From assembly GCA_003255025.1 (NCBI GenBank), contig QANY01013371.1, positions 765,263 to 829,262 of the forward strand: a stretch of DNA of 64,000 nt, read 5' to 3'. The DNA is from Datisca glomerata (Eukaryota; Streptophyta; Magnoliopsida; Cucurbitales; Datiscaceae). The notes beneath the pieces were generated by a model. It was not told the DNA's origin. It did not search any database and saw nothing but the letters and a program-made list of their open reading frames with translations. Made by a program: the position numbers and the translations under genes. Below, in pieces: positions 35,301 through 46,935 of the stretch. Each line of letters opens with the position of its first letter. The first letter of the stretch is position 1.

Positions 35301-36901
35301 TATTTCTTCTTCAATGGTACTTATGACATAAAAATTTAAAAGTTAAGTTTTGGTACCCAAATCTTTTTGGGTCCTTGAGGGTTAGTGTTGTAGAGAATCC
35401 ATTCGTTTCTTTCATGAAAAATATCTTTCTTTTTATGAAAACATGAATAACTTTTGTGACCTTTAACCCCACAATAGTGACAAATAATATGAGGATATTG
35501 TGTTGGTTTTATAAAAAAATTATTGTGATATTTTTGTTTTGAAAATGTTCATATCATAATTCCCTTTTATCTGAACCATTATTCCTTTTATTACCAAGAA
35601 GTTTGTGAAGATTAATTCTTCCACTTGTAATTATAAAAATCGTTGAATTTAAATCATTTTCTTTATCTTGGCTTTGAACAAGGTCTTGATGGAAAACATA
35701 TAAGGATGTTTTGATTTTCAAATTCTCACTTTTCAAAGACCCATTTTCTTCTTGAAGTTTAGAAAACCCATTTTTCATAATTTTATTCTTTAATTGAAGT
35801 TTTTCAAATTCATTATAAAACTCTTCAAAAGCATTTTCAAGTTCTTCATAACTTTATCATTTAAACTTAGCTTAGAAGAACTTACCTCATCTTCTAGTGC
35901 CATGAAATATATGTTTGCAACTTCTTCTTTGCCATTGGAATCTCTATCATCGGTCTCATCCCAAGTTACCTTGAATGCTCTTCTTTTGAACTTCTTTGGG
36001 GCATCAGATTTGGAAGATCAGATTTTATGTGTCTGGGCTTTTTGCACTCATAGAACGTGACTGTGTCACGAGGTATCTTCTTATCATCTTTTCTTGGAGC
36101 ATTTTTCCTTCTATTTGAGAATTTATTGAATCGTCTAGTGAGTAGGGTCATGTCACATTCCTCATCATAGTCATCCTTCTCATTATCAGACTATTCAAGT
36201 GTTGATTTTAGTGCAATGATTTTCTTCTTTGATATATCTTCTTCGTCATTTTCATTTAGCCTCATTTCATGCGCATCAATGTGCCAATAAGTTCTTCAAG
36301 AGAAAGTGTGTTGAGATCTTTGGCTTCTTTGATGGCGGTCACCTTGGCCTCCCAATTCTTTGTTAGACACCTAAGAATTTTCTCATCATTTCAACATTAA
36401 AATAAGTCTTACGAAGAGATTTTAAGCCATTAATAATATTGGTGAAACGAGTAAACATATCATGTATGGATTCATCATGCTTCATTTTAAACAATTCATA
36501 ACCATGAACAAACATGCTAATTTTAGATTCTTTAGCTTGATTTGTGATTTCGTGTGTGACTTCTAACATGTGCCATATAGATTTAGTAGATTCACATGTA
36601 GAAATCCTATTAAATTCATTTTTATCAAGAGCACAATACAAAACATTCATAGCCTTAGAATTTAAAGAAATTTTCTTTTTGTCATCATCTTCCATTCACT
36701 ACTTGATTTGGCAATATTTTTGCCATCCATAGTTTTGAATGGAATGTGAGCACCATTTTCAACAACAACTCATAAGTCATAGTCAATCGATTGAATATAA
36801 ATCATCATTCTCGCTTTCCAATAAGTATAATCATTATCATTAAAAAATGAAGGTCTAGTAGTAGATTGACTTTCAATGAAAGAACCACTCATGGATGCCA
36901 T
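32340..36901 (-). pseudogene. Copia gag-pol polyprotein (broken)
   Basis: The start is ATG at 36901 (MASMSGSFIESQS, FNDNDYTYWKARM). GAG runs on with SLNSKAMNVLYCALDKNEF and ELFKMKHDESIHDMFTRFT (36695-36400), followed by a damaged CCHC knuckle (CKKPRHIKSDLP; the second Cys is lost) near 36060. The GAG-pre-integrase and integrase part shows LGHTSMDLYSKLSK-like and HMDLFGP text near 34900-34711. The integrase C terminus has FECKCFILNNKDNLSKFDSK and FLGYSTFNKEYRVYN (34340-34130). Reverse transcriptase shows GVYVEQPPDFQN and LKQAPTAWYGRLSKFF (33500-33340), and RTxDI-like SRPDIMFSV (32950). RNase H-distal text HTKRINPRHHFIRDYVQKG lies at about 32520-32450. Numerous stops and frameshifts rule out function. 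Confidence 0.85.
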
Positions 36902-36952
36902 AACTCAAGATGATTAAGTCTTATGCATAGAGTATCAAACTCCGATACCAAT

Positions 36953-37260
36953 TGTAGGATTGATATGGCAACCCAAAAGGGGGGTGAATTGGGTGATCGT
37001 ATTCAAATTAAAAAAAACTTTTCGCACACAAGTGGGATATGAATGTTCAAGAATGAACTTCAATGTTCTATGAGTTTAACTCTTGAAAAGATAAATAAGT
37101 AATAGATAAAAGTGTTAAAGTAAATCATGCTTGTGATAATGTAAATGCGAAATATAAAGCAAGCAAATAGAATAATTATGAAAACTTAAAGTGCAGAAAT
37201 TAAATGCGAGAAATTGAAGTGCGAAAATGAAAGTGTAAAAAATAAATAGCACAAAAGAAA
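36953..37260 (-). repeat. Inner part of the copia 5' LTR
   Basis: Aligns with 30855-31158 of the other LTR and stops exactly where CACTACTACAAAAG begins. Confidence 0.85.
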
Positions 37261-39160
37261 CACTACTACAAAAGTCAGCTACAATGACAACCATAATTTT
37301 TTTTAAAGACATGTTTGTTAAACCTGTCATAGAAAAAGACTCTTGGCAGAGAGAATTTACTTTTTGGAGTAATATGACAGTGTTTAGAAACACTATAATC
37401 AAATGCTCATATACTATGACAATCACTTTTTAAGCTATCATAAAATATTTTTCTTTTTTTAGAGATATATACATGACAATAATTACTAGATTTTATTTTA
37501 ATTAAAATATCATTTATATATTACTAAAAACTTCTCACAACCCTAACATGATCTCTCATATTTCTCATCTCTCAAACAATCAAAGCCCTCATCTCTCTCA
37601 ACCTGAAGTCTATCACTCTCTCTCTCTGTCTATCAACCATCCCTTAAACCTGAAGTCTCTCTCTCTCTTAGTCTCTAACCCCCTCTCTCTGAGCCCTAGA
37701 TCATGCCTTTAAAGAAGTTGAGCTTGCTACCAGATTCATCAGAGCTCGGGCGTGATTAAGACATGGTGATGAGCTCGCGGTTAGATCTACGGGGCTAGCT
37801 CGCTGCTAGATCTACGTGGCTTATGACTAGCTTAGACTTTACTAAATCTTTTAATAAGGAAGATCAGTTCTTAATTGGGTCAGATTCTTAGGGTTGGGAG
37901 CTGGATGCTTGCAGACTCGAACCGTTGCTCAACGCACACCAGCGGCTGGTTCAGTTACAGATCTAAGGTTTTATTTAACGTGGGGATTTTACTAAATCTT
38001 GTTTTCACTTATTATTGTTTGGCTGAAATTTCCAGAACTCTTCTTGTATTTTGTTTTCATCGATTCTACTGAATTCTATTTGTTGGATTTTACTGAACTC
38101 TTCTTCTTCTTCTTTGATTGGAGTTTACCGAATCTTATTTTCAATTGTTATAAGATTAATTTTATAGTCGAATCGATTTAACCGAACTGATCGAAAAGTG
38201 TTGGTTCTTATGCGTTAATCAATTGTGTTGGTTCCTATGCCTAATTAGTTAAGTCGGAACATCGACGAATCACTCAATTTGGTTCAGTTTGACTTTTAGC
38301 TACTAACCCAATAGTGAACATCCAATAGGCTTAGTTGATTATCAAAATTGTATTTCATTTTAATTAAAGAATTTTCTTTTTTAATCATGCTTTTGATACT
38401 GAGTGTTCTTTTGTTGTAGGTTCCGTGTAGATAAAATGTCATATGCTCATGTTTACTTAAGACAGCAAAAAGGTTAGACAATTAATGATATAAGGTCATC
38501 CTTCCCCTGCTCTTAACTACTAAAAATGGAACCTGCTGTTGGAATCCTTCAAATTCTTTTCTAAAGGTAAAATTGCTTTAAGTTCAGACGACTACGATGA
38601 AATTGCTTTAAGATTAGATGATTACCTGGACAGTTCTCTCATCTAGTTTCACAATCATGGAGGTATCCTTTAATAATGCACTGCATTGAGACTAGAGGTC
38701 ATAATGTAATAAATTTTGTAGCATCGATTCTGATATTCTTTTTTTTATTAAAAAGACAAGGTACTGTGATTTTTTGATTATTTCAATGGTCATTTTCCAG
38801 GTGCTACATAGGTGTGGATCTGCTCAAATCTAGAAATGGATGGAGTGAATTTATCCTTAAAACACTATGGCATCACACAGATGCAATCATGTGCTGCTCT
38901 CTGAAGGTGTGCCATTAGTTAACAACCCGAAAAAGGAAAAAACTTATGGAGCTATACATAGCAATTTAATTTGTAAACTTATAGTAGTAACCAAATATCA
39001 GGGTCTTCTTGATAGTCATTTAAGTATTTAATAGAGGCATCTGGCATTTGATAGTACAAAATGATTACATTCAGATTCTACCTTACCCATTTTATGAACA
39101 CTTAAATTTAAAACTCTCGATCCTTGCAGGTAATGTCAGTTTTCACTTTCATAAACCAGG

Positions 39161-39280
39161 TAGGGCTTGGAATGCTCGAGACCACGTTGGTTGCGCTTTA
39201 AGACATAATGTTAGAGAAGATATTTGATGATCACGGTAAAAAGACACGGTGCTCGGAGTTTCCACAAATAATGCAGCAGG
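39161..39280 (+). pseudogene. Captured exon of a class III HD-ZIP transcription factor gene
   Basis: One frame reads GLGMLETTLVAL, an in-frame stop (TAA where the family has CAA), then DIMLEKIFDDHGKKTRCSEF and PQIMQQ. This is the start of the MEKHLA domain near the C terminus of HD-ZIP III proteins (the REVOLUTA/PHABULOSA/CORONA group). It is bounded by AG upstream (39159) and a GT donor after CAGCAG at 39279, as in a real exon. The fragment lies inside the CACTA element, so it was probably picked up by the transposon. The stop makes it non-coding. Confidence 0.7.
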
Positions 39281-39429
39281 TTTGGCAACTTTTCCTAACT
39301 TCATTGCACTACTACACGAAAACAAACATAATTACATATATTTCAGTTAACTTGATATTTGTTGACTTAATCCTTTTCTTTTACTGAATGCTTCATGTAT
39401 TTATTTGATATTAGTAATAATGCCTTCAG

Positions 39430-39522
39430 TTCTTCAAATTTGGAGTAGTTGAAGATACATCAGATGGAGTTGTAGTCCAACATAAGGGGCGCTTCAAAGT
39501 ATCTTCAGCATAGCTCAGCCCT
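39430..39522 (+). pseudogene. Second captured exon-like fragment (kinase-linker-like)
   Basis: After a pyrimidine tract and CAG acceptor, a frame reads FFKFGVVEDTSDGVV and VQHKGRFKVSSA before a stop. The KGRFKVTS-type motif is seen in the C-terminal parts of plant Ste20/SPS1-like kinases, so this may come from such a gene. The match is short and tentative. It does not continue the HD-ZIP III protein, so at least two sources may be joined here. Confidence 0.35.
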
Positions 39523-40580
39523 AAGGTTTGTACATTTCATCGATTTTAGGAAAATCTTTACTAGGGTTAAACGCTCGCTTTGTTATTGTGCTCCACTAGT
39601 GTAAAAGAAATTTATATGCCTATTGACTAATTGGCTAATGACTTTGTCCTTAATATATGTATAATTATTACTCTACAGAGAGAATTTGAGAGCTCCTTGC
39701 ACTCCATTTCAATCCGCCTGAGAGTTGAGCTCATTATGCTATATATATTTATTTGGCTAAGGAGATTCCCTATCTATGGTTCCATTTTATCAGTTAAACA
39801 TTCATGTGGTAATTTTTTTATGATCTGTTTAAATTTAGAAAGGGACAATCCTTTCAAATTTTGTAATTAAATTAGCTAGTGTAATGGTTTTCTTTTGTGG
39901 TGAATATACTGAATATGACTAGATAATGCGGGACATGGTTGATATTTTACATTTATTTTGTTACAAAATCCAGGCTTGCTTTTGGATTAGGCTTATATGT
40001 GTCTTGTTATAAACATGGTGTTTATTCTATGGTCTTGTTCATTTTGGTTTCTAACTTATGCTATATATTTAGAGGAACTCTCATACAAACTTTCTAGAGT
40101 AAATGTTTATGAGAATATTTTTCTCCTTATAGTTTTCATGATATGAGAGCAATAAGTATTATATCTTCTGATTCCCAGGCTATTGGTCGCATAAGAGAGG
40201 TAATTTTTTTTCGTTGCTTTAAAATTTTTCATCTCATTTCATAAAACTTTCTCCTAAGGTAGATTTTTAATGAAAAATTGTCATGGGAAGGCAGATTTTT
40301 GCCTTTCCATGACAATTTTTTTTAAACGATCATTTAATGATGGGGATTCCCCGTGATTATAGGTGTTTTTGTGGCACCTATAATGACGGGAAATCTTTGT
40401 CATTAAAGGTGTTTTTACTGCACGTATAATGAAGGGGATTTCCCATCATCAAAAGTGTTTTGGCGGTACTTTTTTATGATGGTTTTTGGTAAAATAAGTT
40501 TAAATGACAGCCTGATAGATGACAGTCACTTGCCCGTCATTAAAGGATTTTGATGACGGGTTTTCATCGCCATCTAAGCC

Positions 40581-41271
40581 ATTTGCAAGTATAAAGCTTA
40601 AAATATTAAGAGAAATCTAGGAGAGTATTGGAAGAGTTTTATGAGCAAATCTATTGGCTATGAATTGTGTTTTATGAAGTGAAATTGGTGTATTTATAGA
40701 GGAGATAGAGATTAGGGTTTAGGAGGGAAATTTTCAAATTTTGATAGAGACAAAGAAAATGACACTGCATCTTTAATAAGGAATACACAAAATCATTGAT
40801 CTAAAAGGCAAGGGATACTCCTACCCAAAATAACATAATATGGTAAAAAACTATTTGGGGAAGTTTCATTTTTTTTATCTGCTTGAAATTGAAATTTACT
40901 TTATTTGTGCTTTGCATTATCTTCATCTCATGTATTTTATCTATTGTGCAAGAGAGATATGATTTTTAGTGTTTATGCTTTTTATAGATGAAAACTTAAT
41001 CTAAGGATAGACATCTTTAAATAAGTTGAATTTTAATAAAGACAAATAAAATGAGTAAGCGCTTAAGAAAAAATACATAAAAGTAAATATCTTTATGATA
41101 TTCAATCTTCGTGCTTTATGAGCTCCTATGAAAATAAATATTTTCATGATCTTCCATTAGAATGTCTTGTGGTAATGTTTCCAATAACCTCTGTAAATTT
41201 GATTAAATTTATTAACAACGCCAATATTTTGTTATCATCAAAAGTTATCGCATAAAGATATAGGATTAACA
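40581..41271 (-). repeat. Outer part of the copia 5' LTR
   Basis: Aligns with 31440-32122 of the other LTR and ends ATTAACA next to the AATCA target duplication. Confidence 0.85.
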
Positions 41272-41689
41272 AATCAATAGTATATTCTACATCACCCGAA
41301 TTTTTTTGAAAACACCCTTAAATAGAATATATTTCTATTTAACATCAATCAATAATATATTCTATATTTACCGAAAACTTTTAAAATACTCTTTAATAGA
41401 ATTTATTTCTTATGCCAGTGTTTTTCAAATATTTCAAATTTTAGAGTGGTTTCTGTCAATTTTTTAAATTCAATTTTTTTATTGATGTCCAACATTAATT
41501 TACTTCCTATTTCTTATAGATAAACAATTCGATGAGTAATCAATCAATGATATATTCTATATCTACCCAAAAAAATTTGAAACACCCCTTCAATAAATTG
41601 ACATGTTGGTCAATAATTAGTGATATTTATAGTAACTTGTTATTTACCTAAAATTCTAAAAAAATCTGGCATTTCTTACAACAAAGTTA
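41272..41689. repeat. Diverged tandem repeat flanking the copia insertion
   Basis: Two unequal copies of a ~250-base AT-rich unit carry CAATCAATGATATATTCTA and GTGTTTTTCAAATATTTCA landmarks. Part of another copy lies left of the copia element at 30700-30854. No gene is seen. Confidence 0.5.
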
Positions 41690-44600
41690 ATTCTAAACGC
41701 TCTTTGGGTTCTTGTTTTCTCCAAAGTTCACCCTTTTCTTTCGTCTTTGCTCTTCGCCCCTCGTATTTCATTTTTGTTTCATTGTTTCCTTCGTCCCTTG
41801 GCCTTCGTTTTCATTCCTGGTTTCTTCCTGTATTGGAGGATTTATGTCATGACTTTGATAATGTCCTGGACTTGGATGATCTGATCTAGGGAAACATTCA
41901 TGACAATGAAATATGGTTAGTGGGCAGAATTATTGCAGATAAAAATTTAAATACAAATAGTACGAACATCGTGTTGAGAAGAAGTTTGGGTTTGGAAGAT
42001 AGCATGGATATTAAAGTGCTAGAAAAGAATATTTTTCTTTTCAAGCTAAAGAATATGCAAGATGCAAATAAGATTGAAGGTAAGAGTCCTTGGAGTTTCA
42101 ATTGGTGTTTGCTTATCATTAAGGAGTTTGAACCAGGGACCTAGGTTAGTGAATTCTGATTTGACAAATGCCCTATTTGGGTTCAAATTCAGGACCTCCC
42201 TCCTGATTGGGTGACAGAAAAAATGGCTATTCATCTAGCATCTAATTTAGGAGATTTTCTTGAAATAGATGACTAACTCTTAAAGGAGCTCTAGCTCGTT
42301 CAGTTCGAGTTAGAATTTCTTTTTATCTCAGTAAAAACCTAATTCCTAGTGTTTTGATTAAAAGGAATAAAAATATTTTGGGGTCAAAGCTCTAGGATCA
42401 GTTGGCTGAAATTTGGACATATAAATACTAAATATTTTTCATAGGTCCGTTATTAAGAGAATGATTGTTAACGGAATTTCTAGGCTTAAAGATGATTCTG
42501 GTAATTGGCATAGTGAGGAAATTGATGTTATTGATATTATTCATGCCTATTTTGATGATATTTTTAAGGCTTTTCCTTCATCTGATGTTAATTGGGTTCT
42601 GAATTGTGTCGATCCTGTTATTCCTGTTAATAATAACGTTATAAATGAGAACCTTACTGTTGATTTGTTTTTTGATGAAGTTAAGGGGGCTGTTTTTGGG
42701 CTTGGAGCTGATAAGACTCTTGGACCTGATGGTTTTCAGGTATGTTTTATCAAAAACATTGGGATGTGATTGGTAATGATATTTTTTTTGCTATTCTTGA
42801 TTTTTTTAAGATTTTTTATCTCCCGAAGTCTATGAATGAGACTTCTATTACACTTATCCCCAAAGTTCAGCAACCTGAAGCTCCTAGTCAATTTAGACCA
42901 ATTGCTCTTTGTAATTTCTCTTTTAAAATTATTTCTAAAATCATTGTTAATATACTGAGATTGTTTTAAGGCTCTTTTATTTCCGACTCTCCAGGGGTTT
43001 TCATTAATGGTAAACATATTCAACATAATTCTCTTATAGCCCAAGAAATATTTTATAATCTTGAGAAAAAGAAGTCTGGAAAAAAAGGGATCATGGTGCT
43101 TAAGACTGATATGTCTAAAATTTGCATCTCTCCTAGTAGAGAGGGTTGAGACAAGGTGATCCTTTATCCCCTTACCTTTTTATTATTACTGCTGATTCTC
43201 TCTCTAAGTGTATTAACAGGGCTGATTCTAATGGTTTTATTACTCCTACAGCTCTTACAAAATGTAGCCCTCCTCTTTATCATCTTTTCTTTTCTTTGCT
43301 GATGATAGTATTTTTATAACTAGTTTTGATCCCATTTCTTGTAATTATCTTAGTTTGTGTATTAAACACTATTGTAATGCTTCGGACCAAGTTGTTATTT
43401 TAGATAAGAGCGGTTTATATTTTAGTAAGAATGTTTCTATTAGTAGGAAAGAGGAGATTTCGAATATTTTTGGTGTTCCTCCTAATAATCACAAAGATAT
43501 TTATCTTGGGTTACCAATTGACTAGAGTAAGTTTAAATCCTCTGTTTTTTCTTTGTTGTTGGAGAGAATGGAGTCTAAGACTTCTTTATGGAAGGTTAGC
43601 TCACTATCTTATGGTGGGAAGGAAGTCCTTCTTCAGGCTGTAACTTAAGCCCTTCCTAATTACATTATGAGCACTTTTAAATTGCCTAGGTATGTTTGTC
43701 AGAATTTACAAGCTACCATTATGCATTTTGGGTGGCCTAGGGGTGATGAGTCTGATGGGATTAGTTGGGCTTCTAGTCATGAATTGACTCTTAGCAAGGA
43801 TGTTGGTGGTCTTGGTTTTAGGGATTTGGAAAGTTTTAATCTTTCTTTATTCGCCAAACAAGCTTGGATTCTTCTTAAAAATCCTAATTGCCTTTATTTT
43901 TCGCTTCTAAAAGCTTATACTTTCCTAATTGTGACTTTATGGAGGCTAAAGAATGTAAATCTAGTTCTTGGGCTTGGAAAAGCGTATGGTTGGTAAGGAG
44001 ATCATTAAAAAATTTATTTTCTGGAAAGTGGGTATTGGTTCTCCAATCAATATTTGGTCCCAAAGCTGGGTTCCTAGTTTTAAGGACCTTTCTTTATGCT
44101 TTTCTCCTTAAACTTTGTTTCAGATTTTTTTTTATCCTAATTCTCATTCTTGGAATAAACCTCTTTTAGATTCTGTGTTTCCCCCTTGGATAGTTAACTG
44201 TATTTTGGCTATTCCTGTTCCTACTAAGCTTTCTCCCGATTCGTTTATTTGGCCTGCTAAGTATGGGGATTTTACAGTTAAATCTTGTTATAATCCTATT
44301 CATGGTCGAACTGTTAATATTTCTAGTATTGATAATTGTTCGGCTACTTCTATAAACCCTAAGATCTAGAAGATTATTTGGAAAGGAAATGTTCCTTAAG
44401 AAATTAAACATTTTATCTGGAGGTTAATATATGGTTATCTTCCTACTCTTAATAATCTTTTCAGGAGACATATATCTAAAGACCCTTACTGCCCTATTTG
44501 TTTGTAGAATTCAGAATCAATTTACCACGCTATCTTTGGCTGCGGTTTGAGTAGATGTTGTTGGTTCCTATCCAGATTTGGCATTTTCATCCCTTCTGAG

Positions 44601-45330
44601 GAAGAGACCACAGAGTCTACCTGGTTACAGGAAAGAATTTTGGAAATTAAATCTCATCATGATTCATGCAACGATTATCTTACGGTTTTCTTCTTCTATT
44701 GCTGGGATATTTGGAAGAAGAGGAATGATTTTGTCTTAAATAAAACTAGTTGCAATCCTAAGCTTACTTCTGTCATCGCCATAAAAGGAAGCTTAGAGTT
44801 TATGAATTCAATGAAGAAACCGTACCTTTCTAGCGATCCCTCAGATCTAAGTAAATCGGAGATTACTGGTCCTCCTTCATCTTGGTTCGCAGATTCGAGA
44901 GGCGGAATTTGGCTTGCTTGTGACACGGCCCTATCTGGTTTCTCAAATTATGCTTTAGGATTTGTCGTGCGTGGCAAGGGAGGTGACTTAATTCATTGTT
45001 CAGGTTTCCGGGTTTGGGCGCATTATGTGGCCCATTGTGAACTGTTAGCTATTGAAGCAGGCTGGTCTCCTGGGCTTATTACTCTGATTCTAAACTTGCT
45101 ATTTCTTGGATTATATCCAAGTCTTGCTCGGATTGGAGGTTAGTGGGCCTCATTGAGGAAGTCCATAATCTAATTTTTAGTTCTAATTTGTCTTTTATAG
45201 TAGCTTTGGTTAGTATGGAGTTTAATACTATTACTAATGTTGTTGCAAAATACAGTTTAAGTCCGGATGGTATGATGTATTGTAATTCGCACTACTTTAG
45301 CTGTATTTCCAGGTTATGAGACTCTGAGAA
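41690..45330 (+). mobile_element. L1-type LINE, endonuclease missing
   Basis: Domains in order: a DUF4283-like N-terminal block (IWLVGRIIADKNLN, SPWSFNWCLLII, WVQIQDLPPDW; 41910-42210), then directly the segment before reverse transcriptase (GISRLKDDSGNWHSEE, 42471). Reverse transcriptase follows (LGADKTLGPDGFQ, ETSITLIPKVQQPEAPSQFR, PIALCNFSFKIISKI), with FADD at 43296-43307 and YLGLPID. Next are a zf-RVT part (FIWRLIYGYLPTLNNL, CPIC) and an RNase H-like end (RGGIWLACDTALSGF, HYVAHCELLAIEAGW). The endonuclease and CCHC region expected between 42400 and 42460 is absent. Many stops are present. No poly-A tail is seen; the 3' end abuts the F-box fragment. Confidence 0.85.
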
Positions 45331-45364
45331 GCTTTCTGTATTGGGAGGTTTTAAACATCGTTCA

Positions 45365-45885
45365 ACAGGATGTCAGGGTTAGGCAATTTTCTGTGTTCTG
45401 AAGTCGTGGGGTTTCATATGAAGGACTTCTTGAAGTCATCGAAAGCTGTGCAAACCAAACCATTACAAGTCCCCAAAATCCTGTGGAACCTGGACTTGAA
45501 CGCAAAACCAAGCGACCTTACTGCGTTCCGATCACCACTCCAATCTTCATAGGCTAAGGACGACATCAAGCCATTTGTAGATGCAAGAAGTTTGTCGGTT
45601 TTCTCAGATACTGTTTCAAAATGCCATTTAGCAAACTGGGTGGGAAATAGTATTGCCCCAATCGTGAGATATACACATGAATCGAATCAAAGACTTGGCA
45701 GGCAACCTGATGAATATATCAACAACAAGCTCGGTGGGAGGTTTAGATCTCGCTTTGGCCTATTACTCTGATTCGGCTTACTCATCATCTTTTTCTTTTT
45801 CTTCTCCTTCTGCATCCGTATCTGATTTAGTTAAGCTTCAGTTTCTAATTTATAGTTAACATCTCCTTTCTTAAGTTAAAAATCA
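45365..45885 (-). pseudogene. Truncated copy of the F-box gene at 21617-22759
   Basis: Its bases align with about 22300-22840 of the intact gene, same orientation. Shared stretches include AAAGCTGTGCAAACCAAACC followed by ATTACAAGT, and TCCTTCTGCATC near the start codon. It retains the F-box and part of the F-box-associated region plus ~80 bases of leader. It lacks the C-terminal two thirds and has deletions and frameshifts. It is not expressed as a protein in any plausible frame. Confidence 0.85.
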
Positions 45886-46204
45886 GTAAAAAAAAACGCA
45901 TATGATTTAGTTAGTTTGAGCATTTATTCTGAGAAAATACAAACTTGCCCTTTTACAAAAAAAAAGGATATTTCTTTGTTTTTAATGAAATTCATCTATT
46001 TTTATAAGAAAAATTACACTGACACCTCATGTGGTTTGACTAAATTACACAGACATCTCCTCTATATTCAATAATTACATACGCCTCCTCTGTACTTCAC
46101 ATTTTATAACAAACATGTCCAATTTGTAACAGAATTTTTTAACAACAATTAAATGAACACTGAAATATCCAAAATACCCTTATACCTACTTATAACTACA
46201 ACCT
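45886..46204. other. AT-rich spacer, no gene seen
   Basis: It contains a CACCTCATGTGGTTTGACTAA motif and poly-A runs. Nothing codes here. Confidence 0.5.
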
Positions 46205-46640
46205 CAACTAGGGGTCTAAGGAAAACCGACCAAATCACAAAAATTGACCGAACCGTACCAAATCGTATATGTTCGGGCGGTTTTGTCATTTTTGACGTTT
46301 CAGTTGCAGAATTAGAAAAATAAGATGGTTCATTTCGGTGTTCGATTTTTGTAAAAAAAAACAGCACTGAATCGAACCGAACCACACTTATATATATATA
46401 GCCCATTTACCCTAATTTTTCCCTCATTCACTTCACGCAGCCTTAGCCTCCATCTCTCCCTCATCGTAAAATCATAAACACAGACCTACCCCTTACATTT
46501 CTTCTCTGAATCTCCATCAATCCTTCATTCTCGTGGCCTGGAGGTCCCCCCTCCCCATCGCAAAATCACGGACATAGACCCACCCCTTAGATTTCTTATC
46601 TAAATTTCCACCAATCCTTCATTTTGGAAGCTCTTCACAT
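46205..46640. mobile_element. hAT-like left terminus plus ~100-bp tandem duplication
   Basis: Begins CTAGGGGTCTAAGG, followed by ACCGACC/CCGAACCGTACC repeats, the usual sub-terminal pattern of plant hAT derivatives. A (TA)n run lies at 46389-46400. The last ~180 bases are two tandem copies of a unit containing CAGACCTACCCCTTA / TAGACCCACCCCTTA and CCAATCCTTCATT. A similar leader occurs at the window start. Confidence 0.4.
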
Positions 46641-46935
46641 ACTCTATAACTTAACCCGTTTACCTCAAAGACCTTAATCAGTCTTTTGCTAGCCATTGGA
46701 CATTACACGAAAAAAATGGATTTCTTAACTCTTGCTTCATCTTTGGCCAATCGGTGATAGGTTGGCCTGAAGAATCCTCAACTCTACTTATCCACCATAG
46801 TTTAACATCACCTACAAGATAGTTGGAAGTAATGTTCACTTTATCCGTTTCTGATATATGAGCCACTCTAAAATATTGTTAGACATCGAAGACAAAGTTC
46901 TCTACTTCCTTAGCACTCTAAGTACACCTTAGGCT
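46640..46935 (-). pseudogene. Retrotransposon GAG remnant
   Basis: On the minus strand, ISETDKVNITSNYLVGDVKL then WWISRVED and WPKMKQELRNPFF match the core of the Ty3/gypsy-type GAG domain (normally ...YLxGDAxLWW...). Only ~60-80 residues remain. It lies at the left edge of the mitochondrial-like block. Confidence 0.6.

Larger units (their letters stand above)
37261..40580. mobile_element. CACTA transposon, right terminus deleted
   Basis: Begins with the terminal motif CACTACTACAAAAG, followed by ATGACA/TGTCAT sub-terminal repeats (37285-37440). The right end (about 40230-40580) has the matching kind of sub-terminal repeats (GATGACGGG, CCCGTCAT, GTGTTTTTGTGGC) but no terminal CTTTTGTAGTAGTG. 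The copia LTR resumes at 40581, missing the 281 bases that correspond to 31159-31439. A deletion therefore removed the transposon's right tip together with adjacent LTR. The interior lacks any transposase that I can see and contains fragments of host genes. Confidence 0.75.
30855..41271 (-). mobile_element. Ty1/copia LTR retrotransposon (Sirevirus-like), interrupted by a CACTA element
   Basis: LTRs start TGTTAGTCCTATA or similar and end ATCCTACA on the minus strand. The 3' LTR is 30855-32122. The 5' LTR is 36953-41271 but is split by a CACTA insertion at 37261-40580 and lacks about 281 bases. The primer-binding site ATTGGTATCGGAG lies at 36952-36940. The polypurine tract AAAAAAAGGGCGAGATT lies at 32139-32123. 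Perfect 5-base duplications AATCA occur at 30850-30854 and 41272-41276. The internal region carries gag and pol in the order protease/integrase, then reverse transcriptase, on the minus strand. The GAG (SLNSKAMNVLYCALDKNEF) and RNase H-proximal motifs look like the Sirevirus/Maximus group, which I infer rather than prove. Confidence 0.88.
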
